From the NCBI GenBank assembly GCA_014607495.2, contig CP053166.1, positions 9,566,455 through 9,630,454 on the forward strand: a stretch of 64,000 bases of DNA. The letters are read 5' to 3'. Source of the stretch: Carposina sasakii. Its lineage: Eukaryota; Arthropoda; Insecta; Lepidoptera; Carposinidae. Made by a program: the position numbers and the translations under genes. How positions within the stretch are numbered: position 1 is the stretch's first letter; each line of letters starts with the position of its first letter. Under the pieces are notes generated by a model that was not told the origin of the DNA, made no database searches, and worked only from the letters and a program-made list of their open reading frames with translations. Below are positions 13,401 to 28,400 of the stretch, piece by piece.

Positions 13401-16400
13401 TGTTCACCTACATCATTTTCAGCAACTTTTGTTTTGTGACCATATTTATAAACGAAATATTTAATATAGGTGTAGAACAAAAGTTCTTTCACGCGCATAC
13501 AAGTTACTTAAAGAGTGACGTCACATCGTGGTAGCCGTTTGTATGGAGCGTTTTTTGGCAAGTCTAATATTGTGATTTTGAAATCATTAAATCCTGGAAA
13601 GTTTTCACGCTAGCGAAGTTTTTCTTTCGCAAATGTTTCTTTTATTTTATGTTCTTTCGATATAAATACAAATAAAAAACTGTCAACTACCCAATTATAG
13701 AAATCCCGTGTTTTTCTATTTTCATGGGAATTTTGCGAAATCCTTTTTTATCGGACGCCTACGTCTTTTCAAGAAAACATCCTATAAGTTTCAAGGCTCT
13801 AGGATTAGTAGTTTAGGTTGTGCGTTAATTCTCAGTTATTCAGGACGAAGCATTTTATAATATTCGTAGAACATCATGGAGAAGAAATAAAACAGGAGTA
13901 GCGGCTAAGTATATATTCATACAGAAATAGTGTGCCGCGGAGCGGGGGTGAAGTATGGGACGAGGGGAGCATTGAACACTGTTACATAGAAACAACCCAT
14001 TTACATAGAAACCACCGATATCGTATCGTTTCTATACAAAATTCAACATGGCGGCTATATTTATCGTATTTTGATAGGCTAAATGTCGATAAATCGGTTT
14101 ATCATATCGTGATCCGCAGGTCATGCTACTTAGGCTGGATCGCTATAGTCAAATTATTTTACAGATTTTTTAAACTAAATATGTCATAAAATTATTAATA
14201 AAGAAAATGGAAAAAATTCTTCACCCGAGTGGGAATCGAACCCACGACCACTGCAAACCGTGCCAGCCGCTATAACTACTAAGCCACCGGGTCAATTACT
14301 ATTGTGTCTACAGGGTGTAACAAAAGGCAAAAAGCGAAAAGCTATGTAAATAGCCCGCTAAAAGGAACCTACCCGCAACATTTCAGACTCGAAATCACAT
14401 GTTTATTTTTCCAGATAGTATGGAGAATTCCTACACAAATCAGGAATGTTCATACAATCTTGAAAAATAAATATGTGATTTTGAGTCTCAAATTTTGGAA
14501 TTAGGTTCTCTATAGTGGGCTATTAACATAGCTTTTCGCTTAACATACCTTTTCTGTTACACCCTGTATATGTTATCATGTCTAACATTACTTTTATTAT
14601 TTGATTGTTTGGACGTATGTATGTATCTATTTATGTAGGAATATTTTATTTTCGTTTATTATAAAGTTACTTAGTTTAATTATGTACACATTGTAACCTC
14701 TATAACAATTGGTTTCACTTTGCTTTCTGGTATGCCGGAAAAAATCTCTTGCAGAGACAAGCACGCCTTTGTATGCATTTCTTTTGTAAATTTCTTTGTG
14801 TTTATAATGTTTTGTGTACAATAAAGAATAAGTGGTAGGTACCTTCAATTTAACTTAGAACAAGGCTAAACCCATTTTTATTTGTGAAACCACCTCGTAC
14901 CTAACAAACAGATTTTCATTAACCTATAATTAAATATACATTACTGTATCAGCGTCACGCCAACCGAAACTTAAAGTATGTCCTTAATTTTAACATAATG
15001 TTCGCGTGATGTAAACAAATTTGATGATTGTTTATTGGAAATTTGGAAAAAATATAAACAGCTGAAAAATCTCTTTAAAAGATAAACTCGTCTCCATGAA
15101 TTCCCCTGTACCTGAATAACTGTATGAAGTAGTTACTTTTTAATATTAAATATTCACACACTACACAACACAGTAGTCCCACAGAAAGATCCCTAAGGTC
15201 TTGTGTCATGGCAACGGTATATAAATACATAGATAAGTATAGAAACATCTATGACTCGGAAACAAACATTGATATTCATCATATCAATGTTTGCACCTAC
15301 CGGGATTCGAACCCAGGACCTATGGCGTTGCAGGCAGGGTCACTACCTACTAGACCAGTCAGCCGTCATTACTCTTATACAGGGTGATTTTTGGTCGTCA
15401 ACGTTCCCGAAAACTACGGAATCTCCTCATCATCGCGATCATTTTTCTCCATGGAAGCATACCTGGGAAGTGTCTGGTTCCCAAGATATTAGGGTCCAAA
15501 GTTGAGTAAATAGACTGTGTTTTTCTGCATAAATGCACATAGACGCGCGTAGCAAGATTTTATAAAATTATTAATAAAGAAAATGGAAAAAATTTTCACC
15601 CGAATCGAATCGAAGATTTTTTCACGAGAAATAAATAATATCTGTATTTGAAAAACTAGCATAAATACTGGACACTATAAATTTCGCCCGATCAAGTAAT
15701 AATTTTTTTTTTCAAAAAAAATTACATCGTTTCCCAGCATTTTTTTGCATAAACTTACTTTATTTGATATACAGGGTATAACAAAAAGGGTATGTTAAGC
15801 GAAAAGCTATGTAAATAGCCCACTATAGAGAACCTATCTACAAAATTTGAGACTCGAAATCACATTTTTATTTTTCAAGATTGTATGAAAATTTCTGAGA
15901 TATTTAAAAATTCTCCATACTATCGGGAAAAGTAAACATGTGATTTCGGGTCTCAAATTTTGTGGATAGGTTCTCTATAGTGGGCTATTTACATAGCTTT
16001 TCGCTTAACATACCCTTTTTTTACACCCTGTATAGAGTACGTACCCTTCTTTAAGGGTGGCAACGAAAAAACACCCTGTATATTGTGTACAATAAATAAA
16101 AATACTTTCAATAGTGTATGAACATTACCGAGTTGTTTCTGAATTCTCCATACTATCTGGTTAAATCAACATGTGATTTCGAGTCTCAAAATTTTCATAT
16201 GATTTCGCTTGACATACCCCTTTCGGTACACCATGTATAAGAGTACCCTTGTACCAAAATAATCATATTAATGTGAGTAAATAACCTTGACTTAATACTT
16301 CGCTAACGCAACCACCTTTGTATGCGTAAGTGCCAATTATATTGTGATTATATATTTTAGTGGAACGATTAGCATCTATCTAAAAAAGTTGGTAAAATTG

Positions 16401-19400
16401 TTACAAAATTTCACTTTAGGGACTTTAGGAAAATTGCTGCCTTTACTTTTTTCTTAGTTTTAAGTAATTTTACTGGGCATTATTGTGTAGAATAGTGTAG
16501 ACTATTATCGTCTCTTTTCTATTGGCACCATAATTAACTTGAAAAATCAGACGTGGCAAACATAAAAACGAATGCTATAATACGCTGCTATAATGACATG
16601 TTGAGTCATGCTATTACTCCGTAAAAAATGTTTACTAACACTGTTTCTTAGTTTGCACTATTTCTATTACTTAAAAAATTAAGGTATAACCATTCGAAGG
16701 AGTATAGAGAATGTGATACTAACCTCTTTATAAAAAGTGAAGTTGGATGCAGGTGGCGATGCGTCAGCAGAACAGAGGAGAACTGCAACTTCATCCTCGC
16801 GCAGTAAGCGAGGTTCTTTAGGTTTTATTAAAGACATCTGGGATACTGGTGGATCTAAAATTAAAAAAAAAAACATTATCTAGACTTTACTAGAATTTAC
16901 TGCATCCCTTCCGTGCATGTTGTGATTGTTGACTAAGGGATTGAGGGGTGTTTTTTTTTTTTCAGGCGATGAGGTAGCAACTTATTAATGATCTTATACA
17001 TTTGGTCCCGCTGGGCTAAACGTGGCTATATAGATGTTCTTCATGATCCTGCAGTTTTGCATATCTATTATGGTAGGGTCACCGCGTGCTTATATGTACT
17101 TATTATTTTTGTGGTCTGATGTATTCAATAAGCTACATAAAAAGTTTTATAAATACAGTTTGGCAGTTTTTACGTAAAAACTAATATAATGTATTAGCAG
17201 CTTAAAAGCTACGATATGTGTAACTATGAAATCTTTATTATTTCCAGAATAAAATTGCCATAATGAACCCGTCAATATTTCAACCAAGTTTATATAATTA
17301 CTCATACAAATTTAAACTTTATCTCAACACTTTAGGATGCCATTTCAAGTCAACAATTCCCTGAATTTCAGGCTGTGGTTTCGGCCACATTCGCAAACAT
17401 TGACTTTTTAGACGTCCTGACTTGTAAATAAGTCGTTATAGTTTCAATCTTATTGTTATTGGCGAAGAGTTTACTTTTAACAGATCCTTAATACATTTGT
17501 ATGTTCAATTTAATGAAGTTTCATGGCCTGAAATTAAATTATAATGTAGACAACATCTCATTTCATTTTGATAAAGTCACATAATCTTTTTAAAAAATCT
17601 AACACAATCATTTTATTCCAAATAAGAGATAATATAAACAAGTACATAATACCACTTATTTTACGATTGTCACTTTTTTAAAGTAAGTTATGTCAAAACC
17701 AAACAATAGGTTTGTCACACCCTACCCGTGTTATTAAAAAATAATTTAAACATTAATTAAATAAACATTGCACATATTTAGCGTAATCCGTACATTTTTA
17801 TGTCGATGTAATTTTTAGATGTGTACTACTTTTACCACAAATTTAGGCAAGTGTTCGCATACTGCTCTTTCTGTTTCTGAAACTTTATTCACCGGTTGAT
17901 CAGTCAATTCCACTGTTATTTCACTCTGGACTTACATAGAAGTACCCCACCCTCCTTCAAATGTTACCAATCTTATGTAACTGCTAGAACTGTGGACTGC
18001 GCCGTCCAGGATTCGAACCTGTGTCCTCTACGTAGCAGTAAGTAACCTTCGCTCTACAGAGGTTATTATATAATTTACAGAAAAATCTTACATGAAACAT
18101 CGAATGTAAGAGAACTTTCCAAGGTATACGCAGGGAACCAAGGGTTGGAGACGCGGCAGACCAGCTCTCTTCCACTATCTTCTCTTCTCACGCGCCACGT
18201 AAGAACACTCTTTGTGACTTCCCCGTCTACTTCCATCTAAATAAAAATAAACTTCTGGTTATATACTCGTAACATTTCGGAATGGTGTACCTAAGTTTTC
18301 TTTGACTTTGCAACTAAGAATACAGACATGTTTGGTGCTTTCAAAACGCATAGACTATATTTGTTATATTCACATGACTATGCAAAGGGATCAAAGGGAC
18401 AAGCAGGGTATTTGATATTATAGAAAGAGACGTAATAAAAGGGGATTTAAGAAAGAGAAAGAGTTGTGCAAACTGAATTATACAGTTTCACAAGCATTCA
18501 TATAGTCACGCTCATCATCCCCCAAAGAGGTTGGGTAGAAGTGTGCAATTTATACACCCACTTTTCACCAGATAGCCTAAAGCCCCACGTGGTAAGGGGT
18601 GAGCGTACCGCCGCTATAGTTTAACGTCAATACAGGTACCTTAACAGTTCTTAGTTATAATATAGTCTGCCCTCAGTGCCAAAGCCTTAGCTTATATTCC
18701 TAAACCATAAACCTCACAAGATATAAATCAGTATGCAGACAATATACCTCAGTAAGAGTAGAATCGACGAGCTGCGAGTTGATAAACCAGTCGATGTTGG
18801 GCGCCGGCTTCGACCCTCGCGTGGTGCACACAAAGGAGCGCTCGTGTCCCGCTCGGGTCACTCCGTTACCCGTGACTCGGACGAATTGTGGTTTTACTAG
18901 GAGATAATAAATATTGATCAGCCATTTAGTGATTTTAGTGATGGCTGTGCTCTCAAAATTGGGTGGTCAGAAGATCGTGAAGGTGATACAACGTACTTTG
19001 GGCTTAAAGAGGCCAGGTGTAAAAGTTCAGTGACAAGTTGCTTGTTCAACGTCTTAGAGAACGCTCCTGAGTTGCGTAGTCCACTCTTACAACAGGCACG
19101 GAAGGAGATATGGATGATGTCAGGGGGGTCATAGGGATGTAGTCAAGATACTGGATAACTAACCTGAAGCTGGCGCTCGAATCCGATAAGTCATAATCAG
19201 GTAGTTCCTGCAGTTATTGTAATTAGGGAAATAGCGCAGTATGTAGAGGTAGGTGCATATAAAAACAAAATTGTGTGAACTATGGCATGACCTAGTTCCA
19301 CAATAACTGTTACTGGTTCCCTAATAACTGTTGCATTATTCCAAATCAATTTAGCATCCGTAATAGAAATTTCAAATAGCCAATTCGTGTTCAATATAAA

Positions 19401-22400
19401 TCAAAATTACTTACGAAATAACTTAAGCGTAACATCCCTAACTACTGGTTGAAGTAGGGGAGGCTCCACCCTGCATTGAAGCCTGGTTTCTGCCATCTCC
19501 CTAGATAGGTTCTGTATATGGATCTGGCAAACAGAGCCTTCTTTGGTGTAAGCCAGTCGTTCCTCCCCTCTGTACCAAGATACATCTGGCGGTGGCTTTC
19601 CTGCAAAGATTGAAAAACATTTTTAAAATCTACCTTTGACTTTGACCTATCAGATGACTTTATAATGAAACTTCGGTGTCTTTTTGGAACATACGATAGC
19701 TCAAAGAGCTATACAGGTACAGGGGTGTAAAAACTTTAGAGGCATTCCACCGATCGAATAATGAGTTTTGTAGATCTTTACATACCTCCTGAAGCTTGGC
19801 AGGATAGTAATAAGCTCTGTCCTTCCCTGAAAGGTCCAGCAGCTGAGCCATGGATTTCCTTGCCATCGGAGTCATATATCCGCGGAGCGTCAGGTGGCAC
19901 TGCAAAGTAAGAACTGTATTAGTAACGGATATTTACAAGATGTAAAATCATATTTTCAAGAACTCTATAATTTAACCCTTGAGGTTACTTATTTTTGAAA
20001 ATATAGGTGATGCCCCATTATAATTTGGCGCCATACATAAGTTGCACGATTTCAGTTTATTTTAGTTTACATTCTATACCTGATAAACATCAGGTATTTC
20101 AAAATTAAAAATAAGTGTTATAACTTGACCTTATCTGATAGCTTGACCTTTCTAAATATCACTTGAGATAATCATATCACAAAAAACTTTAAGACTCACC
20201 AATCACAGTTAAATTAACTTTATAATTCCTGGTAGGAGAATCCACGTAGTCTATCCTGCATCGGTAGATTCCATCGTCCTGCCGAGCCACCTTCTCCACG
20301 GCGAGATGAGCTGATGATGGGTCAGACTCATTAAGAGCGAAGTGGGTCCTGGCTCCAAATTCACCAGCTACGGCCCAGTGAACCGGCGGTCCATTTCTAA
20401 AGTCGACCCTGAAAGAACATGAAAACACTAATAAAGAGCTAGTCGCTTGTTAGGTCCCCCGGGAGTGTCTATGCTTTATTTGCATTTTGCGAGCTACCTC
20501 TGTTAATCCTGGCTTACAAGAGTTGCAGTGGCAGAAATAAGTGGTCAGCCAATCCCGGATAAAAAAGATTAGTTGAAATGATTTGGACCTCTTATCCAAA
20601 GTATTGTCCTTTAGATAACTTTGGGTGAGGTTAGATGAGATCCTCCTATTTTAAATACAGTTTTGAACCTGATAGGTAATATTACTATACTATAAATGTT
20701 TATTTCCATCGTGAACCCGAGATCTCACTCTAAACTGCTAATAAAAATATCAGCATCTCGCTACCTCAACCAAATCAATCCTGCTTTAAGAGTTCACAGT
20801 AATTCCCCGTATACTCGTAGTTAAAAAATATTTTAAGCAACGTTCTCATAATATTCTTATTTTCTGTTACAAATCCTTTGATGGTATAAGCAAGACATAC
20901 CCTAACTTGAAAACAAAACATGCGTAGTTATTTGGAAATTCTATTATTAGCTATAAATTCTCCAAATACGCACGTGTCCGAAGTAATGGGTTACAGTGGA
21001 TGTCACAGGGGACATACCGCTGGATAGAGTGCGTAAATTTCTCTTGGTCAAACTTTTTCTGTGTTATGGTTAGCATCAACGTGGTGTAATTATGTAATAA
21101 GATATTGATGTGTCATGTTTTTGACTTAAATTCTAATATTCTACTAAATTCTATCTAAAATTCTGCTACTCCTAAGCTGCAATACAAGATACTAAAAAGC
21201 ATTTGTAATTAAATCGATAAATTTTGAATTCCGAAACTTCATATAAATCATATGAAAACAGCAAGTGATCACGAATATTTTGCTACCTCTACCTACCCCT
21301 CTAGGAAAGAAGCGTGATTTTATGTATGTATGTATGTGAAAGCAGCAAATAAGTACGGCCAATGTCATTCACGACTACAGTCTCCTTTACAATGAAAATC
21401 ATCGATTTAAATTAATATGCAGTATAACCCACTACAGCCTGCAAAGATGTTTAATTCCCCGCTCATGTCTCAACAATGGAGAATAACAACTGTATCACTA
21501 ACAACTTTATTTAATTCTAGAACGGAATGCCAAAACGAGCGCCAAATCGACAAGAACAGCATCAAATAACCCCTCAGAGACTGTACTGGAACAAGTCTTC
21601 GCCCAAAGGAAGGAAGCAATACAGTTAAAGATTCCAATACAGTTGAAAAAGATAAGCATCCCAAAAAGCATTTTACAGTTAGGTTAACTGGGCACAGAGT
21701 AAATAAATGTCTTACATACACTTCTAAGTTAATACAATTTTTTTATAAATATTTGAAAGTTCTAACCCTTAGCACTTTTTTCTCGTAAACTAAGTCACCG
21801 AGATATCATACAAACAAAGGGGCAAATTATGAACGAATAGAAAACAAAAAACGTGCCTAAACAAAAACAAAGACATTTTTTACTCTGCGTACCTTTTGGA
21901 ACCTTTCCAGCAGTTGGCAGCACTGAATCAAAAGAGAAATATTTGTTTAGAACCTGGCTGTTTTCTACAAGGGGGAATCAATAAGCCCCGGCTACGGGAG
22001 GTTCAGCTAAGTAAAGATATTAGGTACGGAGATGAGATACGGTATCATGTTTCCGTCGAGCTTTTCTTACTTGCGGGGCTTCAATTTATTTGCAACGGCA
22101 AAGAAATCTTTATGGTGAAATTGTTTACCTCAATTTTTTAGTTCAGCTTTTTGAATTGATAAAAACGAGGTTGTTGGTTGAATGTGTACAGGAATGATGT
22201 CATTTGAATAATCTAGGAAAAAAATACTGCCTCATTGCAAATCAATGCTCAGGGGGGCAATACTTGAAATTTTTTGAGCCGAAACGCAAACACTAAGGAA
22301 CCGATAACGAAACGCGGTGCGAAGCAATATATACTTACCGCTTGAGTAATAAGGTATATTATAGCACGCATCGGTCGCGAGTATGACAGAATAAAAACAA

Positions 22401-25400
22401 ATATCTGTCTCGTCCTGAAATGTGTCTAATACGTCACCGTAAAGTAATTATTGCTTTGTTCACCATTTACAACGGTTCCGTTTCAGCTTCGTTCCAACTC
22501 GAGACTTTTCGAGAATTGGCCCCAGCTGTATCTAAAAAACTACCATCCACATATCTTTCAAACCGATTTTCCTTAATAGTTTATATTGTGAGTTACAATA
22601 TACATGTTTTCTAGATTGTTAACTCGCTTATTACAAAAGTTATAAAACGAGGACAAAACTGTTCATTTCTCAAGAGCGAAGCTGAAGACACCTAGAAGTC
22701 AAACTTTACATGAGTTTGTTTGTTAGCTGATGTAATTTATTTATTCTTCATATAAATATCGTCATATAAATAATTTGCAACCTATATGAAACCATACTTT
22801 ATTACGAAAACTTGCAGAGCGCGTTCAAAACTGCACTTCGAAGATAACCCTCAGCATTGGCAACAATCCAGAAAATAGTTCACAGCATAGGAACAAATGA
22901 ATCCGGTCTAATACATATGTGCAGACAAAGAGTGCAGGCAAATTTGGTAAACTAGCTGTTACCTGCGACTGCATGTGGACTACCAAATGTAGTCTATGTC
23001 CTTCTTCGTACTCCCAACTATATGTAGGCATGCAAAAATTAAAGAATATTGCCAAAATTAATAAAGCGTTAAGAGATAACAAACAAACTTACTTTGGCAT
23101 TTATATCACTGCCTCTCACCATACCGGTATCGGAGAGCAAAATAAAATGCTAACTAGAAAATATAGAAAACGTGCACCTTTTTAAGGACCAATGAACGAT
23201 ATTAAATATTACTAGAGATTGAAAATGAATCACAGGTATTTTATTACAAATAAAAAAAAAAAATCTAAACAATTTAAAAATTAAATCTCTTTAGGTCGCT
23301 TTTAGGAATGTGAATGATAACCTTGTCATCTAAGAATAAAATCCCGGGATTTTTTGGTTTAATATGATTGAAATGAAAAAAAAAATGATTAGGCTATACA
23401 TTGATCCGTCAGTCACCTTGGACAAAGCATTTTATATGTACATATTCTGTTTTGTTTTTATTTTTTTAACATTTTTACGTCTGGATGTCAACACGTGACA
23501 TTGGCAAAGTCTCCGTGTAAGCGAGAGAGAGACGCCATATCGCAAAATTGACTTGAATTGAATATGTACATATATATAAATTGGCAAAACATGTAAGTTC
23601 CGCACAGGTATCCTTGTCAATGTCTATTAAGATTTAGAATGCATAAATGTGCTTTAAATTAGGTCCATGAAATAAGTCTAGACTCGGAACTTGGCGAAAG
23701 ATTGCATTTAAACAAGCATTGCATTCGATTGAGTTACTTTTATTGTTCTGCGGATAGTATAATATATAGGTATATATGAATGGTTATATAGTTCAATATT
23801 TGAAGTAGTCTCGTAAAATATCAGAATTCTTCGGACCTAACATGTAGGCGGCAGAGAAGAATAAAACCACCGCATGGCTGCCTTCTATATTTCTATACAG
23901 ACAGTCTGAATAATACTGCAGTCACCAACCCGCCTACAATCGTAGTAACCATCAGCAAAAGCCCACCTATGGCAATAGTTTAGTGGCGTGCCCTGAGTGC
24001 CTACGTGAACTGTAATCGGCAGAGTGATATAACTTAATTAAAGTTAATTCATTTAAAATTTAATTTATTCAGTGACGTCACAAAGATAGTGCACAAAGAC
24101 AAATTTTATTTAATTGAATTAGCTAACAAACTTATTCTATTCTTTGTTTCTTATCGCGAGATACTAATAAAGATTTAGGCAATACAATCTAGTAACTCAA
24201 CTCAAATGAAGTCTTTATAGACTAAGAGGTAGGTGCACTCTTTTCTTTACGTATAAAATGCTTTACCCTGAATGACAGACAACGAATCAATGCATAGCCT
24301 TGTGAACTTAGAAACCGGAAACTTAGAGGGTGTGTTCTGTAAAAATTTCCACGGGAAACGGAAAAACAGGAATTTTAAAGTTCCATTTCTCTTCTCACTG
24401 TTAAAGGTCCGCTTAATATAGGTAAAAATGCAGATCCAGTACTTCATAAGTGTTAACTCGTATCATCCCAACTATAGTAAAAAAAGTTTTTTTTATGAAA
24501 TTCTGATCGAAATAAGTTTGTAGATGTATAATGAGACCTACATTATCAAAATACATACAAACATAAAAATCATGCCTCTTTCCCGGAGGGGTAGGCAGAG
24601 ATCACGGATCTCCATTTGCTACGATCCTGACACACCTCTTTCGCTTCATCTACTTTCATGATATTCTTCATGCACGTTCATCGGTTCGGTACTCTTGACC
24701 TGACCTTTCTCTAGAATTTAATTATCAAAATATACAGGGTGTTTTTTCGTTGCCACCCTTAACGAAGGGTACGTACTCTATACATCAAATAAAGTAAGTT
24801 TATGCCAAAAAAACTCTGGGAAACAATGTAAATTTTTTGAAAAAAAAAAAATTATTACTTGATCGGGTGAAATTTATAGTGTCTAGTGTTTATGTTAGTT
24901 TTTTCATAGACAGATATTAATTATTTCTCGTGAAAAAATCTTGCTACACTCGTCAATGTACATTTATGCAGAAAAACGCAGTCTATTTACTCAACTTTGG
25001 ACCCTAATATTGTGGAAACCAGACACTTCCCATATGCTTCCATGGAGATAAATGATCGTGATGATGAATAGATTCCGTAGTTTTCGGGAACGTTGACGAC
25101 CAAAAATCATCCGGTATGTACCTATCCCAATTAGATTTTTAGTTTTGTAACCGTTCCAATAATAGAACACTAGGATTATACATACATGTTACATACTGTT
25201 AGTGGATAAGTATTTCCAGCTTTGCATATAACTTTAAGTACGAGTTTTCACTTCGAACTCGATCGCGTTAACGTAAAACAGCCATCCAAACACATTATAG
25301 CATGATGACGTGATGTAATAAAAGTGAGAATAACGGCACAACGTGATTGGTCGAATAGTTTACGTTTACGCAATCGAGTGCGAAGTGAAAACTCGCACTA

Positions 25401-28400
25401 TGCCGATCATGCGGTCAGTCGATTGAGTACATTTATTTGTTGTATATTATAATAGTTGAGTGATGAGTGTTGCTTATTACATTATAAATAAATAATACTT
25501 TCAAAGGTAGTTTAGTACCCTCCTTATCTCTTAGTCTATTTCAGAACACTCAATTTTACAAACGAACAAGAAATTAACCTTTTACAGTCAGCTCAGTCTC
25601 CAACGGATCGTCAAAGCGGAAATAAATACGTTTATTACACGAACGTGAGAATATTTAAATAATTGAAATCGTAAATGGACTGAAAAATTATTATTTTACG
25701 ATAATGGGCAAATAATAATATAGGAAGCCTGATGATAACTTTGGGATTTTGAAAAGTGTGAATACATTCTGACTATTAACTTTTTTTACTGACCCTCGGA
25801 TCTGATAACTCATAACTGCGAAAACAAGAACTTGCACTAACTACAATCGCCACGAGAAAGTGAATGTTTGAACTACCGAATTGTAACGCCTAATACAATT
25901 TCATTTATTCTAAATCTTTCAAAATTTCTTGTATATTTTCATGTACTCATGTACATGACAAAATATGCTAGATTTTATAATATAAAATATTGTTAACAGA
26001 TAGTTTCATTTTGTGTGCTTTACTAGAATATATCAGCTACATCTCCTTCCGAGCATTTTGTTAGAGTAAAGTAAGAATTTAGGGCTGTCTATTATGGTCG
26101 GTTCATATCTGACGGAAAATCCGTTGCGTATTTGTCGGTCGCAGTCAGAACATGCAAATATATGACAAAACATTCAACCTTTCACACTCAACCGATGATA
26201 CGTTAGTGCATTTGCCTGTACTTGGAGATACGCTCGACGCATGTTCCGTCAGATATGAACCGACCCTTAGGCGATGAGCTAGCAATTTGTCATTTACATC
26301 TGGACGCCCGCGACTTCGTCCGCATGGACTGCAGAAAAAACAAAATGTCGAAATTATCCGGGATAAAAATATTTTCCCGGAATAAAAAGTAGCCCTTGTG
26401 TTAAATCAGGGTGTCAGTTAATTCCACACCCAATTTCATTAAAATCGATCTAGCCGTTTTTACGTGAAAGAGTAACAAACATCCATCCATCTATCTATAC
26501 TCACAAGCTTTCGCGTTTATAATATTATATAGTACTCGTAAGAGTAAGATAAGAAGATAAAATAAGATAAAGTGGTACCTATATTATTTATGGTGATATA
26601 TTAAAATAGGTTACCCAAATCTGCAGGAACAAAAAGAAAATTCTACAGCTTCACTAGCATCATCATCATCAGCCTATTGCAGTCCACTGCTGGACGTAGG
26701 CTTCCCCCAGGGCACGCCATAAGACTGCCATGGGGGGTATTTGCCCATAGTTACCACGCTGGTCAGGCGGGTTGGTGACCGCAGTTTGTATTTTGGACTA
26801 TGTTGTCAACACGGGAGGCGCTGCTGCCCACCTCTCCGAAACCCTTAATCGCCTCGTACGATACCCACGGGCAGACATGGGGTGGTACGAATTCTACTCT
26901 ACCGGCACCACGCGGCTAGTTTTAATCAAAAACATTCTGTAAATTTGATAAAAACCCTGATTATCAACTCCTCCCTTCCCACATCCAAGTCATATCCTAC
27001 CTATCAGGTTGAAATCTTTCAAGTCTCAAGTTTCTAAAGAGTCACTTATACATCTGAACACCTAGTAAGTCAAGTAAATTGCATTTCGGTGCGATGGCTA
27101 TGTGAAAATGAAATTACGTCCCCCGCTCAGTTTCTGGGGCGGAAGGTGTAATTAATCGGGAATTTAATAAGGATGTGGTAATTAATTTATTAACTTGTCT
27201 ATGTGTAATTTGTGTGCTTTGAGCAACATGAATTTTTGATAATGAAATATTGGGTGACGTAATAACTGTTATAAGATACTTGACAAGGAAATATTGAAAA
27301 TATTACCCATCTAAAGGATTGTTATTAAAAATACATGTTTTGATTGATAAAATAATCAGGTTATGAGTAAGACTATAGGTTAATATTCATGTTTTGGTTT
27401 CTTTGCAATACCATGTACAATTTTGTGTCGCACAGCTCTCTGTGTCTAAACTATGATCTGACGATTATTTTGTCAGCCATATATCTCAATTTCGGTAGTT
27501 TAAATAACTCTTAAATTTATAAATAAGACCTGACACATCGCCAGAACATCGTCCATTGAAGCAGAACTACCAATCAGTTCCATAAACATCAAAACAAAAA
27601 ACGCAATGAATCAGCAAATTCCTTTAATTCCGCTCACTAACTCGCAAGATCAGGTGGTCATTACGCGGAACATTCCTCTGCTAAACTGGCATCGAACTTA
27701 CTACTATTTTGGCCGACCGCCAAAGCCTAGACACACCTACCCTGACTACTACCTACTACTCCCCAGTCAACCATGCCTTTCGATTCTCTGAGGTCCTGCT
27801 CTTATTACACGACTAAAACAAGGACGCTCGATATAACTTTCGTCTCTTAGGGACGTAATTCGAACTCAGTTTCATGTCTAGAAATTTATGGTATCTTTTG
27901 TTCGGGGGATGTAATTTAAGTTTTTTGTCACGTTATGAATGTTAAGTGTGCTTTGTTCGCGGAAGAGTTATTTTATTACTTTTCTGGGAAGAGGAGGCGG
28001 GAATTTGTATATTTTATTAAGTACAAGGTATTTTCTGTAAGGACCTGGAGCATCTGCGTGTTCAACTAAAATACATTATTAAATTCCTAAAAAATAATAA
28101 AAAGAGAAGCCTACATTAATGCAAGTTATACTTTACACCTTTTTAATGATTTTTTTTACATCATCATCAGCCTATATTGTAGTCCACCTGCTGGACGTAG
28201 GCCTCCCCCAGGGCATGTCACAAGGCTTCTGCCATAAGGATTTTTTTCTGTCAATTTAGGTACATTCCAATATTCATACAAATTTTTACTGTTCTATTTG
28301 TACATAAAGCGCCGGTAGACTCTCCCCTTACCAAATGGGACTTAAAGGCTAACTATTGAGAAGTAATTGTGTAATTTTCTAAATTCTGAGCAACCTCTTT

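Larger units (their letters stand above)
15379..16080 (+). mobile_element. M1 element with two nested insertions
   Basis: Begins acagggtgatttttggtcgt and ends gcaacgaaaaaacaccctgt. It contains a truncated S-C SINE and a complete M2 element. Short inverted ends (CAGGGTG) and internal non-coding body suggest a non-autonomous DNA element. Confidence 0.85.

Noticed and set aside
14228..14295. tRNA gene candidate on the minus strand
   Set aside because: A and B boxes are present but the anticodon arm does not pair well and T33 is missing; copies with a common tail show it is SINE S-C.
17984..18175. 63-residue minus-strand frame
   Set aside because: Overlaps exon 6 in a different frame and runs into SINE-like DNA; the in-frame exon is shorter and fits the neighbours.
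19660..19905. 81-residue minus-strand frame
   Set aside because: Wrong frame over exon 3; the family signature lies in another frame with proper splice sites.
24735..25113. M1 as an LTR
   Set aside because: No TG...CA ends, no primer-binding site and only short inverted ends; looks like a DNA element.
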